In this document: one piece after another, positions 33,799 through 43,078 of the stretch
Layout of the letters: the number at the start of each line of letters is the position of its first letter
Numbering within the stretch: the stretch's first letter is position 1
Assembly: GCF_026162365.1 (NCBI RefSeq)
Contig: NZ_JAOANW010000005.1
Coordinates: forward strand, 186,001-250,000
DNA: 64,000 nucleotides
Reading direction: 5' to 3'
From: Nitratireductor luteus
Lineage (GTDB): Bacteria; Pseudomonadota; Alphaproteobacteria; Rhizobiales; Rhizobiaceae
Notes under the pieces: model-generated
Seen by the model: only the letters and a program-made list of their open reading frames with translations
What the model was told of the DNA's origin: nothing
Databases searched by the model: none
Position numbers and translations under genes: made by a program

Positions 33799-34920
33799 GT
33801 GCTTGAGCCGATCGTGAATTTCTTCGCCCGCATTTTCCTGTGGATCGGCCGTGGTATCGGCTATGTTGTCGCCTGGCTCGCCTGGCCGTTCATGGCGGCT
33901 GCCCGGTGGTATCGCCGGCGGGGGTGGATATTGCAGCTGGCTGTGGGCTCGATCGTCCTGCTTTTCGTCGGGCTCTACGCCTATTTCTTCTGGCAGAGCC
34001 AGGTATGGACTAATTTCAACCCGGACTATGTGCAGGCCTACAACCTGGAAAGCCGCACGGTTTCGGCCGGCGAGCAGGTGGCGGCCACCGAGGGCGGCGA
34101 AACGCGCACCTGCGGGCGCTCGGCCATTGCCGAGGTGGCGGCGGACCTCACGGATTTCAACGTCAATGAGAACGCATGGATATCCTCCATGCTGCTCTAC
34201 AAGACCGGCTTCTTCTTCATCGATTGGGACGACACGCCGTTCTTCGACAACAAGGCCTCCTTCCAGCGCGGCGTGAACCAGACGGTGCGCCGCACGGCAG
34301 TGGAGCTGGTCGACGCGCTCGGGCGCGTGCGCGGGACGTCGCAGATCGACAATGACCTGCAGAAGGCGCGCGAGAGCATCCAGTTTTCAGAAAACGCGTG
34401 GTATTTCGGCCTCGACCCGTTCGGCCCCAAGATCCCCACGCCGGGCTTTTATCGCACGACGATCGAAAGCCTGCGCCGCTTCAATGACCGGCTAGAAAGG
34501 TGCGAAGCCGTGTTCGACGCCCGCGCCGACAATCTCATCCAGTTCCTGGACCGCATCGCTAACGATATCGGCTCCACATCCGCGATCCTGCGCGAGCGGT
34601 CGGAAAACTACAATAGCGGCTGGTTCGACACCCGCGCCGACGACCGGTTCTGGTTCGCCTATGGCCAGCTCTACGGCTATTACGGGCTTCTGCACGCCGC
34701 GCGGGCCGATTTCGAGGATGTGGTAAACCAGCGCTCGCTGGGTTCGCTGTGGGACACCACCGAGAGCCAGCTTCGCGCCGCCCTCAACATCACGCCCTTC
34801 ATCGTCTCCAACGGCCGCGAGGCAGGCTGGATCATGCCGACGCACCTCGCCACCATGGGCTTCTACATCCTGCGGGTGCGCTCCAATCTTGTGGAGCTTC
34901 GACAAGTACTGGACCGCTGA
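33799..34920 (+). CDS. DUF2333-like membrane protein, last gene of the AAA+ cluster
   Basis: A 373-residue protein. Hydrophobic N-terminal stretches at about 8-30 and one transmembrane helix at about 43-62 (LAVGSIVLLFVGLYAYFFW) precede a large, probably periplasmic domain (MLLYKTGFFFIDWDDTPFFDNK, FSENAWYFGLDPFGPKIPTP). These fit the DUF2333 family, whose function is unknown. The start is GTG 33799, preceded by GAGGGG and 11 bp after the upstream stop; the longer frame lies inside that upstream gene. It probably anchors the AAA+ assembly to the inner membrane. Confidence 0.85.
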   Translation: MLEPIVNFFARIFLWIGRGIGYVVAWLAWPFMAAARWYRRRGWILQLAVGSIVLLFVGLYAYFFWQSQVWTNFNPDYVQAYNLESRTVSAGEQVAATEGGETRTCGRSAIAEVAADLTDFNVNENAWISSMLLYKTGFFFIDWDDTPFFDNKASFQRGVNQTVRRTAVELVDALGRVRGTSQIDNDLQKARESIQFSENAWYFGLDPFGPKIPTPGFYRTTIESLRRFNDRLERCEAVFDARADNLIQFLDRIANDIGSTSAILRERSENYNSGWFDTRADDRFWFAYGQLYGYYGLLHAARADFEDVVNQRSLGSLWDTTESQLRAALNITPFIVSNGREAGWIMPTHLATMGFYILRVRSNLVELRQVLDR

Positions 34921-34982
34921 GGCTTTTTCTGGCGATCGTTCAGGGTAGGAGTGCGCTTGACGCGGGGGCGCGGGAGATCGAG

Positions 34983-36143
34983 ATGATTCTTACCCTGGCC
35001 GTTTCCGGCTACCGCTCCTTGCGCGAACTCGTCCTGCCGCTCGGAAGGCTCAACGTCGTCTCCGGCGCCAATGGAAGCGGCAAGTCGAGCCTCTACAGGG
35101 CAATCCGGCTTCTGGCCGAGACCGCCCAGGGCGGTGTGGTCGGCGCGCTTGCCAGGGAAGGCGGGCTGAACTCCACGCTATGGGCCGGACCAGAGCAGTT
35201 TTCGGCCGCCATGAAGCGTGGCGAGCAGCCGGTTCAGGGCACGGTGCGGAGGAACCCCGTGAGCCTGAAGCTCGGCTTCGCCGACGAAGACTACGGCTAC
35301 GCGATCGATCTCGGGCTTCTCGCGGACGATCTGACCAGCGCCTTCGCGCGAGACCCGGCGATCAAGGCCGAAGCAGTCTGGGCCGGTGAGAGCCTGGGGC
35401 GCAGCAATGCATTCGCCGAACGAGGGCGAGGCCACGTCTCCATCCGTGACGAGGTCGGCGCGCGCAGAAGCGTCCTGACCGACCTTGCCTCCTACGACAG
35501 CATGATGACGCATGCGGCCGACCCCCGGGCGGCGCCCGAACTGCTTTACCTGCGCGAGCGCATGCGGGCCTGGCGCTTCTACGATCATTTTCGTACCGAT
35601 CCGGAAGCGGCCGCCCGTCGCCCGCAGATCGGCACGCGGACGCCGGTCCTGGCGTCGGACGGTTCCGATCTGGCGGCGGCGCTGCGCACGATCATGGAAA
35701 TTGGCGCGCCGGAGGAGCTCGAAGAAGCGATCGATGACGCTTTTCCCGGCAGCCGCGTCGAAGTCTCCATCGACAATGGGCCGTTCGAGGTGCTCATGCG
35801 TCAGCCCGGTCTGCTGCGCCCGCTGCGGGCGGCCGAGTTTTCCGACGGGACCTTGCGTTACCTGCTCCTCGTCGCCGCGCTCCTGTCGCCGAGGCCGTCT
35901 TCTCTTCTCGTTCTCAATGAGCCGGAAACGAGCCTGCATCCAACCTTGATCAAGCCGCTCGGCCGGCTGATCGCGCAGGCGGCAGACCGTTCCCAGGTGA
36001 TCGTCATCACCCACTCCGCCGTTCTGGCCGATGCCCTTGAAGAGATGGAAGGCGCCGTGGCATTTACCCTTGCCAAGGAACTGGGCGAGACGGTTGTGCT
36101 GGAAGACCATCCCCGTCCGCCCTGGGTTTGGCCGTCGCGTTAG
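34983..36143 (+). CDS. AAA/ABC-type ATPase (RecF/OLD-like, AAA15/21 group)
   Basis: A 386-residue ATPase that begins directly with an ABC-type head. It has VSGYRSLRELVLPLGRL, Walker A GANGSGKS (28-35), a signature-like EFSDGTLRYLLLVAAL, Walker B SLLVLNEPETSLHP and switch His in VIVITHS. There is no nuclease (TOPRIM) domain and no long coiled coil. Such proteins occur in DNA repair, defence and stand-alone contexts. It lies 62 bp after the DUF2333-like gene on the same strand. It may be an extra member of that operon or an independent gene; no nuclease partner is adjacent. Confidence 0.85.
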   Translation: MILTLAVSGYRSLRELVLPLGRLNVVSGANGSGKSSLYRAIRLLAETAQGGVVGALAREGGLNSTLWAGPEQFSAAMKRGEQPVQGTVRRNPVSLKLGFADEDYGYAIDLGLLADDLTSAFARDPAIKAEAVWAGESLGRSNAFAERGRGHVSIRDEVGARRSVLTDLASYDSMMTHAADPRAAPELLYLRERMRAWRFYDHFRTDPEAAARRPQIGTRTPVLASDGSDLAAALRTIMEIGAPEELEEAIDDAFPGSRVEVSIDNGPFEVLMRQPGLLRPLRAAEFSDGTLRYLLLVAALLSPRPSSLLVLNEPETSLHPTLIKPLGRLIAQAADRSQVIVITHSAVLADALEEMEGAVAFTLAKELGETVVLEDHPRPPWVWPSR

Positions 36144-36265
36144 GCACTTGCTGTCGCAATCGTCGCAGCCCATGCCTTTTTCGGAACTGCGGCCAGCCGC
36201 GCGCGAGAGGTTTAATCCCGGCCGAGAAACCGGGGTGAAGCCCGGTACGAAGAGGGAAAGCAACG

Positions 36266-37945
36266 ATGGCTGAAGTCAAATCCGATATCGAGATCGCGCG
36301 GGCGGCAAGCAAGAAGCCGATCCTGGAGGTCGGCGAAAAGCTCGGCATTCCGGCCGAGCATCTTTTACCCTTCGGTCATGACAAGGCCAAGGTTTCCGCG
36401 GAGTTCATCGCGTCGGTGAAAGGCCGGGAGAACGGCAAGCTCATTCTCGTCACCGCCATCAACCCGACACCGGCGGGCGAAGGCAAGACGACGACGACGG
36501 TGGGTCTCGGCGACGGGCTCAACCGCATCGGCAAGAAGGCTGCCATCTGCATCCGCGAAGCCTCGCTCGGCCCCTGCTTTGGCATGAAGGGTGGCGCGGC
36601 GGGCGGCGGCTATGCGCAGGTGGTGCCGATGGAGGACATCAACCTTCATTTCACGGGCGATTTCCATGCCATCACCTCCGCCCACAATCTGCTTTCCGCG
36701 CTGATCGACAACCATATCTACTGGGGCAACGATCTCGGCATCGACACGCGCCGCGTCGCCTGGCGAAGGGTGATGGACATGAACGACCGCGCCCTGCGCG
36801 AGATCGTTTGTTCGCTGGGCGGCGTCGCCAACGGTTTTCCGCGCCAGGGCGGATTCGACATCACCGTCGCCTCCGAAGTGATGGCGATCCTGTGCCTGGC
36901 GTTGGACCTCAAGGATCTCGAAAAGCGGCTGGGTGACATCATCATCGGTTATCGCCGCGACAAGAGCCCCGTCTATGCGCGGGATCTCAAGGCCGACGGT
37001 GCGATGGCCGTTCTGCTGAAGGATGCACTCCAGCCCAACCTCGTGCAGACGCTGGAAAACAACCCGGCCTTCGTGCATGGCGGCCCCTTCGCCAATATCG
37101 CCCATGGCTGCAACTCGGTCATGGCCACGACAACGGCATTGAAGCTGGCGGACTACGTGGTGACCGAGGCCGGCTTCGGCGCCGATCTGGGGGCCGAGAA
37201 GTTCTTCGACATCAAATGCCGCAAGGCGGGGCTGAAACCTGCCGCCGCCGTCATCGTCGCCACGGTCCGGGCGCTGAAAATGAATGGTGGCGTCAAGAAG
37301 GAGGATCTGGGAACCGAGAATGTCGGGGCGGTCAAAAAGGGTTGTGCCAATCTCGGGCGGCATATCGAAAACGTGAAGCAGTTCGGCGTGCCCGCGGTCG
37401 TTGCCATCAACCATTTCCATTCCGATACGCAAGCCGAGATCGAAGCTGTCAAAGCCTATGTGGCGGCGCAGGGCGAGGAAGCGGTCCTATGCCGCCATTG
37501 GGCCGAAGGCTCCGCCGGCTCCGAGGAACTGGCGCACAAGGTGGTGGCGCTGGCCGAGGGCGGCGCGTCGCAGTTCGCGCCGCTTTATGGCGACGACATG
37601 CCGCTGTTCGAGAAGATTGACACTATCGTGCGGCGTATCTATCGCGGTTCGGAGGCCATCGCAGACAAATCCGTGCGTGGCCAGCTTCACCAGTGGGAGC
37701 AGCAGGGCTACGGCCATCTGCCGGTCTGCATGGCCAAGACCCAGTATTCCTTTTCCACCGACCCAAGCCTGCGCGGCGCGCCCATTGATCATGTCGTGCC
37801 GGTGCGCGAAGTCCGGTTGTCGGCGGGCGCAGGCTTCATTGTGGCGATCTGCGGCGAGATCATGACCATGCCGGGCCTGCCGCGCACGCCGTCGGCGGAG
37901 CAGATTTTCCTGAACGACCAAGGCTATATCGAGGGGCTCTTCTGA
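36266..37945 (+). CDS. fhs: Formate-tetrahydrofolate ligase
   Basis: A 559-residue enzyme that makes 10-formyl-tetrahydrofolate from formate, THF and ATP, feeding purine and one-carbon metabolism. The P-loop is [16 protein letters not shown], and [23 protein letters not shown] and [14 protein letters not shown] are family landmarks; the length is typical. A GAGGGAAAG ribosome site precedes ATG 36266. The 122-bp upstream gap has a small GC hairpin but no riboswitch I can identify. One-carbon use from choline demethylation would be metabolically compatible with the nearby choXWV, though the link is only suggestive. Confidence 0.96.
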   Translation: MAEVKSDIEIARAASKKPILEVGEKLGIPAEHLLPFGHDKAKVSAEFIASVKGRENGKLILVTAINPTPAGEGKTTTTVGLGDGLNRIGKKAAICIREASLGPCFGMKGGAAGGGYAQVVPMEDINLHFTGDFHAITSAHNLLSALIDNHIYWGNDLGIDTRRVAWRRVMDMNDRALREIVCSLGGVANGFPRQGGFDITVASEVMAILCLALDLKDLEKRLGDIIIGYRRDKSPVYARDLKADGAMAVLLKDALQPNLVQTLENNPAFVHGGPFANIAHGCNSVMATTTALKLADYVVTEAGFGADLGAEKFFDIKCRKAGLKPAAAVIVATVRALKMNGGVKKEDLGTENVGAVKKGCANLGRHIENVKQFGVPAVVAINHFHSDTQAEIEAVKAYVAAQGEEAVLCRHWAEGSAGSEELAHKVVALAEGGASQFAPLYGDDMPLFEKIDTIVRRIYRGSEAIADKSVRGQLHQWEQQGYGHLPVCMAKTQYSFSTDPSLRGAPIDHVVPVREVRLSAGAGFIVAICGEIMTMPGLPRTPSAEQIFLNDQGYIEGLF

Positions 37946-37988
37946 GAGTCCAACCACCTGGTTTTCGCCTGGGTTCTAACCGGCGGTG

Positions 37989-38387
37989 TCATTCATCCTC
38001 GCGGATATCGATCACCGTCAGCCGGTGTACCTTGCCGTTGCGGGCTTCCCAGTCGATGGATTGGCCAACGGACAGGCCGAGGAGGGCGGTGCCGAAGGGC
38101 GTGGTGACGGAGATGCGGCCGGCCTCGATGTCGGCTTCGCCGGGATAGACCAGCGTCACCGTCGTTTCCTCGCCGCCATCGGCTGTATAGGTCAGCGTCG
38201 TGCCCATGCGCACGACCGTTTTCGGCAATGCGGAATCCTTGACGACGCGCGCCCGCTCAAGCTCTGCCACCATCGTTTCGGCCAATAATGGGTCACGGCT
38301 TTCGAGTGCATCGGCCAGACCGAGAATCCGGTCATGATCCGTTTGTGAAATCGTTATGCGGGGCTTGCGTCCTGTCTTATTTGCCAT
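37989..38387 (-). CDS. rnk: Rnk/GreA-C-terminal-domain protein (regulator of nucleoside diphosphate kinase)
   Basis: A 132-residue protein. The C-terminal half is the FKBP-like GreA/GreB C-terminal domain (TLVYPGEADIEAGRISVTTPFGTALLGLSVGQ), and the N-terminal half is a short helical part replacing the GreA coiled coil, as in Rnk. Rnk binds RNA polymerase but lacks the acidic finger tip needed for cleavage stimulation. ATG 38387 begins KTGRKPRITIS. It is convergent with fhs (43-bp gap). Confidence 0.85.
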   Translation of the reverse strand: MANKTGRKPRITISQTDHDRILGLADALESRDPLLAETMVAELERARVVKDSALPKTVVRMGTTLTYTADGGEETTVTLVYPGEADIEAGRISVTTPFGTALLGLSVGQSIDWEARNGKVHRLTVIDIREDE

Positions 38388-38657
38388 TGCCTTCTCCACG
38401 CGGCATCGCGACCGCGTGCCGTTCGCCAATACGGGTTAATGGGGAGCGCCTGTGAGTTGCCGCCGTTCAGCCTGAAACCGTTCTGGCCTGGCGACTGCAC
38501 GCCCCCTCGGCTCGGAGGCGCGGCACCGAACCGGGGGTCAGTATCCCGCTATAGGACACACCCTGAAACTACCCAAAATGGTGCGTATGCGCATGTTCAT
38601 AAGTCCAAGGTGGGACGCGCGGGGGGCGTTGTCAAGCTGGAGAAGCGGTATATCGTT
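38388..38657. other. Unassigned intergenic region
   Basis: 270 bp between rnk and the site-2 protease stop. No credible gene is seen. The stretch near 38505-38530 can form a GC hairpin (CGCCCCC with GGAGGCG), so a small structured RNA is possible, but no known RNA family is recognised. Confidence 0.35.
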
Positions 38658-39773
38658 TCATCGCGCGGGCCGTCGCAGCCGGCTGAAGCGGAAGCCTCCC
38701 GGCATGGCAGAGCGCACCATCATCATCTCGCCGATGGTTTCATGCGTAAGCAGGCCGGCGAGCCGGCCTTCGCTGTCCAGGACGGCGACCGCGGGCGCGC
38801 CGGTCGACTGCATCAGGCGGAACCCCTCCGTCAGGCTCTGGCGCCGATGGATGGTCGGCAGACCCGTCCGCATGGCCGTGACTACGGGACTGTCCGGGCC
38901 TGTTTCCCTGAGAGCCGCGATCATGTCGTTGCGGGTCAGCAACCCTTCCATCCGGCCGTCGGCATCGACGATGGGGAACTCGTTCTGGGTGGTGGCCAAC
39001 AAGCGTTCTATGGCGTCGCCGATCGTGGCCGAGCGGTCGAGCGCGGCGAATTCCGTCACCATCACGTCGCCGGTCAGGACGCTGTTGGAGATGTCGCGTA
39101 TCTGCGCGTTCTGCGCTTCCGCAGCGGCTGCCAGATAGACGAAGATGGCGATGAAGATCAGCAGCGGATTGTAGAGCAGCCCCAGGAAACCGAACAGGAA
39201 TGCCAGCCCCTGGCCGATATTGGCGGCGATCTGGGTGGCGCGCGGCCAGCTCATGCGGGTGGCAAGTGCGGCCCGCAGCACACGTCCGCCGTCCATCGGG
39301 AAGGCGGGAATCATGTTGAACAGCACGAGGAAAACGTTGACGCCAGCCAGCCGGACGAGGAAGTCCGCGCGTGGATTTTCGACCTGCATCATCTGCTCGA
39401 TGCCCGCTGTGCCGCCGAGCGCAATGAAGATCAGCCCCGCGATAATGACATTCACCAGCGGTCCGGCGATGGCGATAATGAACTCCTGGCCGGGCTCCTC
39501 GGGCATGCGCTCAAGCCGCGCCAGTCCGCCGATCGGCAGCAGGGTGATGTCCGGCGTCTTTATGCCGAAGCGCCTTGCCGCGAGCGCGTGGCCGAATTCA
39601 TGCAGCACCACGCACGCAAAGATGGCCAGCACGAAGGCAACGCCTTCCCAGGCCGCCGCCGCGCCGCCTATCTGGTAGTGCATGAACCATATCCATACCA
39701 GAAGCAGGAAAAAGGTCACATGTATGCGGATAACGGTGCCGGCGATGCTGCCGAGGCTGAATGACCAGGTCAT
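38658..39773 (-). CDS. Site-2-protease family intramembrane metalloprotease with CBS domains
   Basis: A 371-residue polytopic membrane zinc protease. The active-site HEFGH is at residues 58-62 inside a membrane helix, and the third ligand is Asp161 in NMIPAFPMDGG. Other membrane helices lie at about 17-32, 97-118, 143-157 and 190-212. Residues about 240-350 form two CBS repeats (GDVMVTEFAALDRSATIGDAI and VTAMRTGLPTIHRRQSLTEGF) that may bind adenine nucleotides and control proteolysis. It belongs to the SpoIVFB-like branch. The substrate is unknown, and no anti-sigma factor gene is adjacent. Confidence 0.92.
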   Translation of the reverse strand: MTWSFSLGSIAGTVIRIHVTFFLLLVWIWFMHYQIGGAAAAWEGVAFVLAIFACVVLHEFGHALAARRFGIKTPDITLLPIGGLARLERMPEEPGQEFIIAIAGPLVNVIIAGLIFIALGGTAGIEQMMQVENPRADFLVRLAGVNVFLVLFNMIPAFPMDGGRVLRAALATRMSWPRATQIAANIGQGLAFLFGFLGLLYNPLLIFIAIFVYLAAAAEAQNAQIRDISNSVLTGDVMVTEFAALDRSATIGDAIERLLATTQNEFPIVDADGRMEGLLTRNDMIAALRETGPDSPVVTAMRTGLPTIHRRQSLTEGFRLMQSTGAPAVAVLDSEGRLAGLLTHETIGEMMMVRSAMPGGFRFSRLRRPAR

Positions 39774-39871
39774 GAGGGCTCCACGGTCCTTGGTATTGTC
39801 CCCTTAATGTAGGAGACATTTTTCCAACCGACACTATTACTGATGACCGTGTTCAAGCGAAGGAGCTTTCG

Positions 39872-40600
39872 TTGCAGGAAAGATCGTTCACGGCCCAGAT
39901 GCTTTCAGGGCTGGCCAAAGGTGCCCGAAAGGGCCGCGAGCAGGCGCTGCCGGTCGCGCTTTTCGCCATGTTTGCGCTGGGCGTCTATGCCTTCATGGCA
40001 ATCGCCGACGAGATGGCGGAAGGTGAGGTCCGGGAAATGGACCGAACGCTGTTTCTGATGATGCGCGAGCCCGGCAACCCCACCCAGCCCCTGGGTCCGC
40101 CCTGGGTGCAGGAGATGGCGCTGGAGATCACCGCCATCGGCGGATATTCGCTGATTATCCTCACACTCGCTGCCGTGGTGGGGCTATTCCTCGTGACCCG
40201 GCGCTATGGCCCGGCGCTCTATGCCGTGCTCTCGGTGGGCTCGGGCGCGCTGCTGTCGTCCACACTCAAGGGATATTTCGACCGTCCGCGCCCCGACCTC
40301 GTTGATCACCTCGACGCGGTGCATACGGCCAGCTTTCCCAGCGGTCACGCGCTGGTCACCACCGTTGCCTATCTCACGCTGGCGGCCCTCGTCATCCAGT
40401 TCTTCGAAGATCGCCGGGTGCGGACATATGTGCTTGTGGTGGCCGTCTTCGTGGCGGGGATCGTCGGCATCAGCCGCGTATATCTCGGCGTCCACTGGCC
40501 GAGCGACGTTGCCGCCGGCTGGGCGCTGGGAGCCGCGTGGGCGGCGCTGTCCTGGCTGGTGATGCACGTTCTGCGGCGCTGGCGCGCGTCTTCCGGGTGA
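39872..40600 (+). CDS. PAP2-family lipid phosphatase (membrane)
   Basis: A 242-residue inner-membrane phosphatase with about six transmembrane helices. The three acid-phosphatase motifs are KGYFDRPRP, PSGHA and SRVYLGVHWPSDV. It probably dephosphorylates phosphatidate, undecaprenyl pyrophosphate or lipid-A-type substrates on the periplasmic side. The start is TTG 39872, preceded by AAGGAG at ideal spacing. It diverges from the site-2 protease gene and is followed by the trp leader. Confidence 0.88.
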   Translation: MQERSFTAQMLSGLAKGARKGREQALPVALFAMFALGVYAFMAIADEMAEGEVREMDRTLFLMMREPGNPTQPLGPPWVQEMALEITAIGGYSLIILTLAAVVGLFLVTRRYGPALYAVLSVGSGALLSSTLKGYFDRPRPDLVDHLDAVHTASFPSGHALVTTVAYLTLAALVIQFFEDRRVRTYVLVVAVFVAGIVGISRVYLGVHWPSDVAAGWALGAAWAALSWLVMHVLRRWRASSG

Positions 40601-40643
40601 AACGCCGCGTCCAGCAGCTTCCACCCGCGAACGCCGAAAGGGC

Positions 40644-40672
40644 TTGCCGCCTTGCTGATTGCCCGCTATTGA
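40644..40672 (+). promoter_or_regulatory. Probable sigma-70 promoter of trpL-trpE(G)
   Basis: TTGCCG and TATTGA are separated by 17 bp. The -10 ends 7 nt before the first leader ATG at 40680, so transcription would begin at or next to that A and give a leaderless trpL mRNA. The leu leader promoter (52562-52590) has identical spacing. Confidence 0.65.
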
Positions 40673-40679
40673 ATCCCCG

Positions 40680-40727
40680 ATGATGATTGTCGCGAACGCA
40701 AACCTGTGGTGGTGGGCCCGCTCATAG
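40680..40727 (+). CDS. trpL: trp operon leader peptide (three consecutive Trp codons)
   Basis: A 15-codon frame reads MMIVANANLWWWARS and stops at TAG. The WWWAR segment matches the rhizobial leader peptide (14 residues in Sinorhizobium meliloti). Ribosome stalling at TGG-TGG-TGG when charged tRNA-Trp is low would favour the antiterminator. Two adjacent ATGs could start it; the first sits at the expected transcription start. In S. meliloti the attenuated leader RNA (rnTrpL) and peptide also act in trans, so this may be a dual cis/trans regulator. Confidence 0.9.
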   Translation: MMIVANANLWWWARS

Positions 40728-40762
40728 CGGCCGGCGCCACATTTGTGCGTGACTGATGGATT

Positions 40763-40797
40763 GGCCGCAGGTGAAAACCGGGCGGCCATTTTCGTTT
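40763..40797 (+). terminator. trp attenuator terminator
   Basis: GGCCGC (40763-40768) pairs with GCGGCC (40782-40787), followed by the T-rich ATTTTCGTTT. GCGGCC at 40727-40732, right after the leader stop, can pair with the same GGCCGC instead, forming an antiterminator. The alternative pairing and the Trp leader together define transcription attenuation of trpE(G). Confidence 0.8.
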
Positions 40798-40833
40798 GCG
40801 GGCCTCCCGGCGGCCGGGAAACGGGAGCAGAAA

Positions 40834-43023
40834 ATGGTTCTGGAAGTTCTGGAAGACGGCGGCGAGCGATTTACCACCGCGGGCGGCATCGCCATCACCA
40901 GGCGGCGTAGCGACACCGCCTATGAGGGCGCGATCGACACCTATATCGATGCGCTGGATTCGCGCAGGGGGGCGGTGTTCTCGTCCAATTACGAGTATCC
41001 CGGTCGCTATACTCGGTGGGATACGGCGATCGTCGATCCGCCGCTGGTCATCTCCGCGCGTGGCCGCGCCGTAAAGATCGAGGCGCTCAACGAGCGCGGC
41101 AAGGTGCTGGTTGGCGCCATCGCTCCCGTGGTCGATGCGCTTGCGGACGTCTCGGTCACTGCGCGCTCCCCTGTCAGGATCGAGCTTGCCGTGGCGGAGC
41201 CGGCGGAGATTTTGTCGGAGGAGGAGCGCTCCCGCGTTCCTTCCGTCTTCACCGTCTTGAGGGCGGTGACGGCGCTCTTCCATACGGAACAGGACGGCAA
41301 TCTCGGCCTTTACGGCGCATTCGGCTACGATCTCGCCTTTCAGTTCGATCCCGTCACGCTGAAGCTGGCGCGGCCGCAAAGCCAGCGCGACCTCGTGCTC
41401 TATTTGCCGGACGAGATCCTTGTGGTCGACCACCACGCGGCCAGGGCATGGCACGACCGCTACGACTATGCCGGGGAGGGTTTCGATACGGCGGGCCTGC
41501 CGCGCGGCGGGGGGGAAGAGCCCTACAAGGCGGCCGACCGCGTGCCGCCGCGCGCCGACCATGAGCCGGGCGAATATGCAAGGCTGGTGGAAAAGGCCAA
41601 GGAGAGCTTCCTGCGCGGCGACCTTTTCGAGGTGGTGCCGGGCCAGATGTTCCTGGAGCGCTGCCAGAACGCGCCCTCGGCGATCTCGCGCAAACTGAAG
41701 AAGATCAACCCGTCCCCCTATTCCTTCTTCATCAATCTCGGCGAGCGGGAATATCTCGTCGGCGCCTCGCCGGAAATGTTCGTGCGCGTCTCGGGCCGGC
41801 GCGTGGAGACCTGTCCCATTTCCGGCACGATCAAGCGCGGCGACGATGCGATCTCGGATTCGGAGCAGATATTGAAGCTGCTCAATTCAAAGAAGGACGA
41901 GTCCGAGCTGACCATGTGCTCGGACGTCGACCGCAACGACAAGAGCCGGGTTTGCGAGCCGGGCTCGGTGCGCGTCATCGGCCGGCGCCAGATCGAGATG
42001 TATTCGCGGCTGATTCATACGGTCGATCATATCGAGGGACGGCTGCGCGAGGGCATGGACGCCTTCGATGCCTTCTTGTCGCACGCCTGGGCCGTCACGG
42101 TCACCGGCGCGCCCAAACTGTGGGCCATGCGCTTCATCGAGGAAAACGAGAAGAGCCCGCGCGCCTGGTATGGTGGGGCGGTCGGCATGGTGCATTTCAA
42201 CGGTGACATGAACACCGGCCTGACGCTGCGCACCATCCGCATCAAGGACGGCGTCGCGGAAGTGCGTGCCGGTGCCACGTTGCTCTACGATTCCGACCCC
42301 GAGGAAGAGGAAGCCGAGACGGAACTGAAAGCCTCGGCGATGATTTCGGCTATTCGGGACGCGGGAAAATCGAACATGGCGGACGAAACACGCGAGGCGG
42401 CGAAGGTGGGCGAGGGGGTACGCATCCTCCTCGTCGATCACGAAGATTCCTTCGTGCATACGCTGGCAAATTATTTCCGGCAGACGGGCGCGACGGTGAC
42501 GACGGTGCGCACGCCCGTCGCCGAAGCGGTCTTCGACCGGGTCGATCCGGACCTGGTGGTGCTGTCGCCGGGGCCGGGCAATCCGGAGGACTTCGACTGC
42601 GCGGCCACCATCGGCAAGGCGCGGGCGCGCAGCCTGCCGATCTTCGGCGTGTGCCTTGGCCTGCAGGCGCTGGTACAGGCCTATGGCGGCGAACTGCGGC
42701 ATCTGCGCGAGCCTATGCACGGCAAGCCCTCGCGCATCCGCGTGGGCGGCAACAGCCTGGTCTTTTCGGGCCTGCCCAACGAGGTGACGGTGGGCCGCTA
42801 TCATTCCATCTTCGCCGATCCGTCGCGGCTACCGGATGCATTTGTGGTGACGGCGGAGACGGAGGACGGCGTGGTGATGGGCATCGAGCATGAAAGCGAG
42901 CCGGTGGCGGCAGTGCAATTCCATCCCGAATCGATCATGACACTGGGTCAGAATGCCGGCATGCGCATGATTGAGAACGTCGTGGCGCATCTGCCGAAAA
43001 AGGCGAAGGTCAAGGCGGCCTGA
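40834..43023 (+). CDS. trpE(G): Anthranilate synthase, fused TrpE-TrpG
   Basis: A 729-residue fusion catalysing chorismate plus glutamine to anthranilate. Residues about 1-515 are the TrpE chorismate-binding part ([53 protein letters not shown]). Residues about 530-729 are the class I glutamine amidotransferase with Cys in GVCLGLQ and His/Glu in QFHPESI. Single-chain TrpE(G) is characteristic of rhizobia and relatives. ATG 40834 follows GGGAG; the longer frame from 40756 runs through the attenuator hairpin and is not used. It is the first enzyme of tryptophan synthesis. Confidence 0.96.
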   Translation: MVLEVLEDGGERFTTAGGIAITRRRSDTAYEGAIDTYIDALDSRRGAVFSSNYEYPGRYTRWDTAIVDPPLVISARGRAVKIEALNERGKVLVGAIAPVVDALADVSVTARSPVRIELAVAEPAEILSEEERSRVPSVFTVLRAVTALFHTEQDGNLGLYGAFGYDLAFQFDPVTLKLARPQSQRDLVLYLPDEILVVDHHAARAWHDRYDYAGEGFDTAGLPRGGGEEPYKAADRVPPRADHEPGEYARLVEKAKESFLRGDLFEVVPGQMFLERCQNAPSAISRKLKKINPSPYSFFINLGEREYLVGASPEMFVRVSGRRVETCPISGTIKRGDDAISDSEQILKLLNSKKDESELTMCSDVDRNDKSRVCEPGSVRVIGRRQIEMYSRLIHTVDHIEGRLREGMDAFDAFLSHAWAVTVTGAPKLWAMRFIEENEKSPRAWYGGAVGMVHFNGDMNTGLTLRTIRIKDGVAEVRAGATLLYDSDPEEEEAETELKASAMISAIRDAGKSNMADETREAAKVGEGVRILLVDHEDSFVHTLANYFRQTGATVTTVRTPVAEAVFDRVDPDLVVLSPGPGNPEDFDCAATIGKARARSLPIFGVCLGLQALVQAYGGELRHLREPMHGKPSRIRVGGNSLVFSGLPNEVTVGRYHSIFADPSRLPDAFVVTAETEDGVVMGIEHESEPVAAVQFHPESIMTLGQNAGMRMIENVVAHLPKKAKVKAA

Positions 43024-43078
43024 CAGGCAGGTCTTGACTGCCGGTCCCGGACCGGAAGTGACGGAGAACTTCACGCTC

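Noticed and set aside
34983-36143. An OLD-family anti-phage nuclease
   Set aside because: The ATPase head is RecF/OLD-like but no TOPRIM domain follows and no UvrD-like helicase (Gabija type) partner is adjacent.
36144-36265. A riboswitch in front of fhs
   Set aside because: A small GC hairpin and AGAGGGAAAG are present, but no conserved core of the cobalamin, SAM or THF riboswitch classes could be recognised.
38439-39764. A 441-codon plus-strand frame
   Set aside because: Antisense to the site-2 protease with HEFGH and CBS repeats; its translation is low-complexity Gln/Arg/His/Gly.
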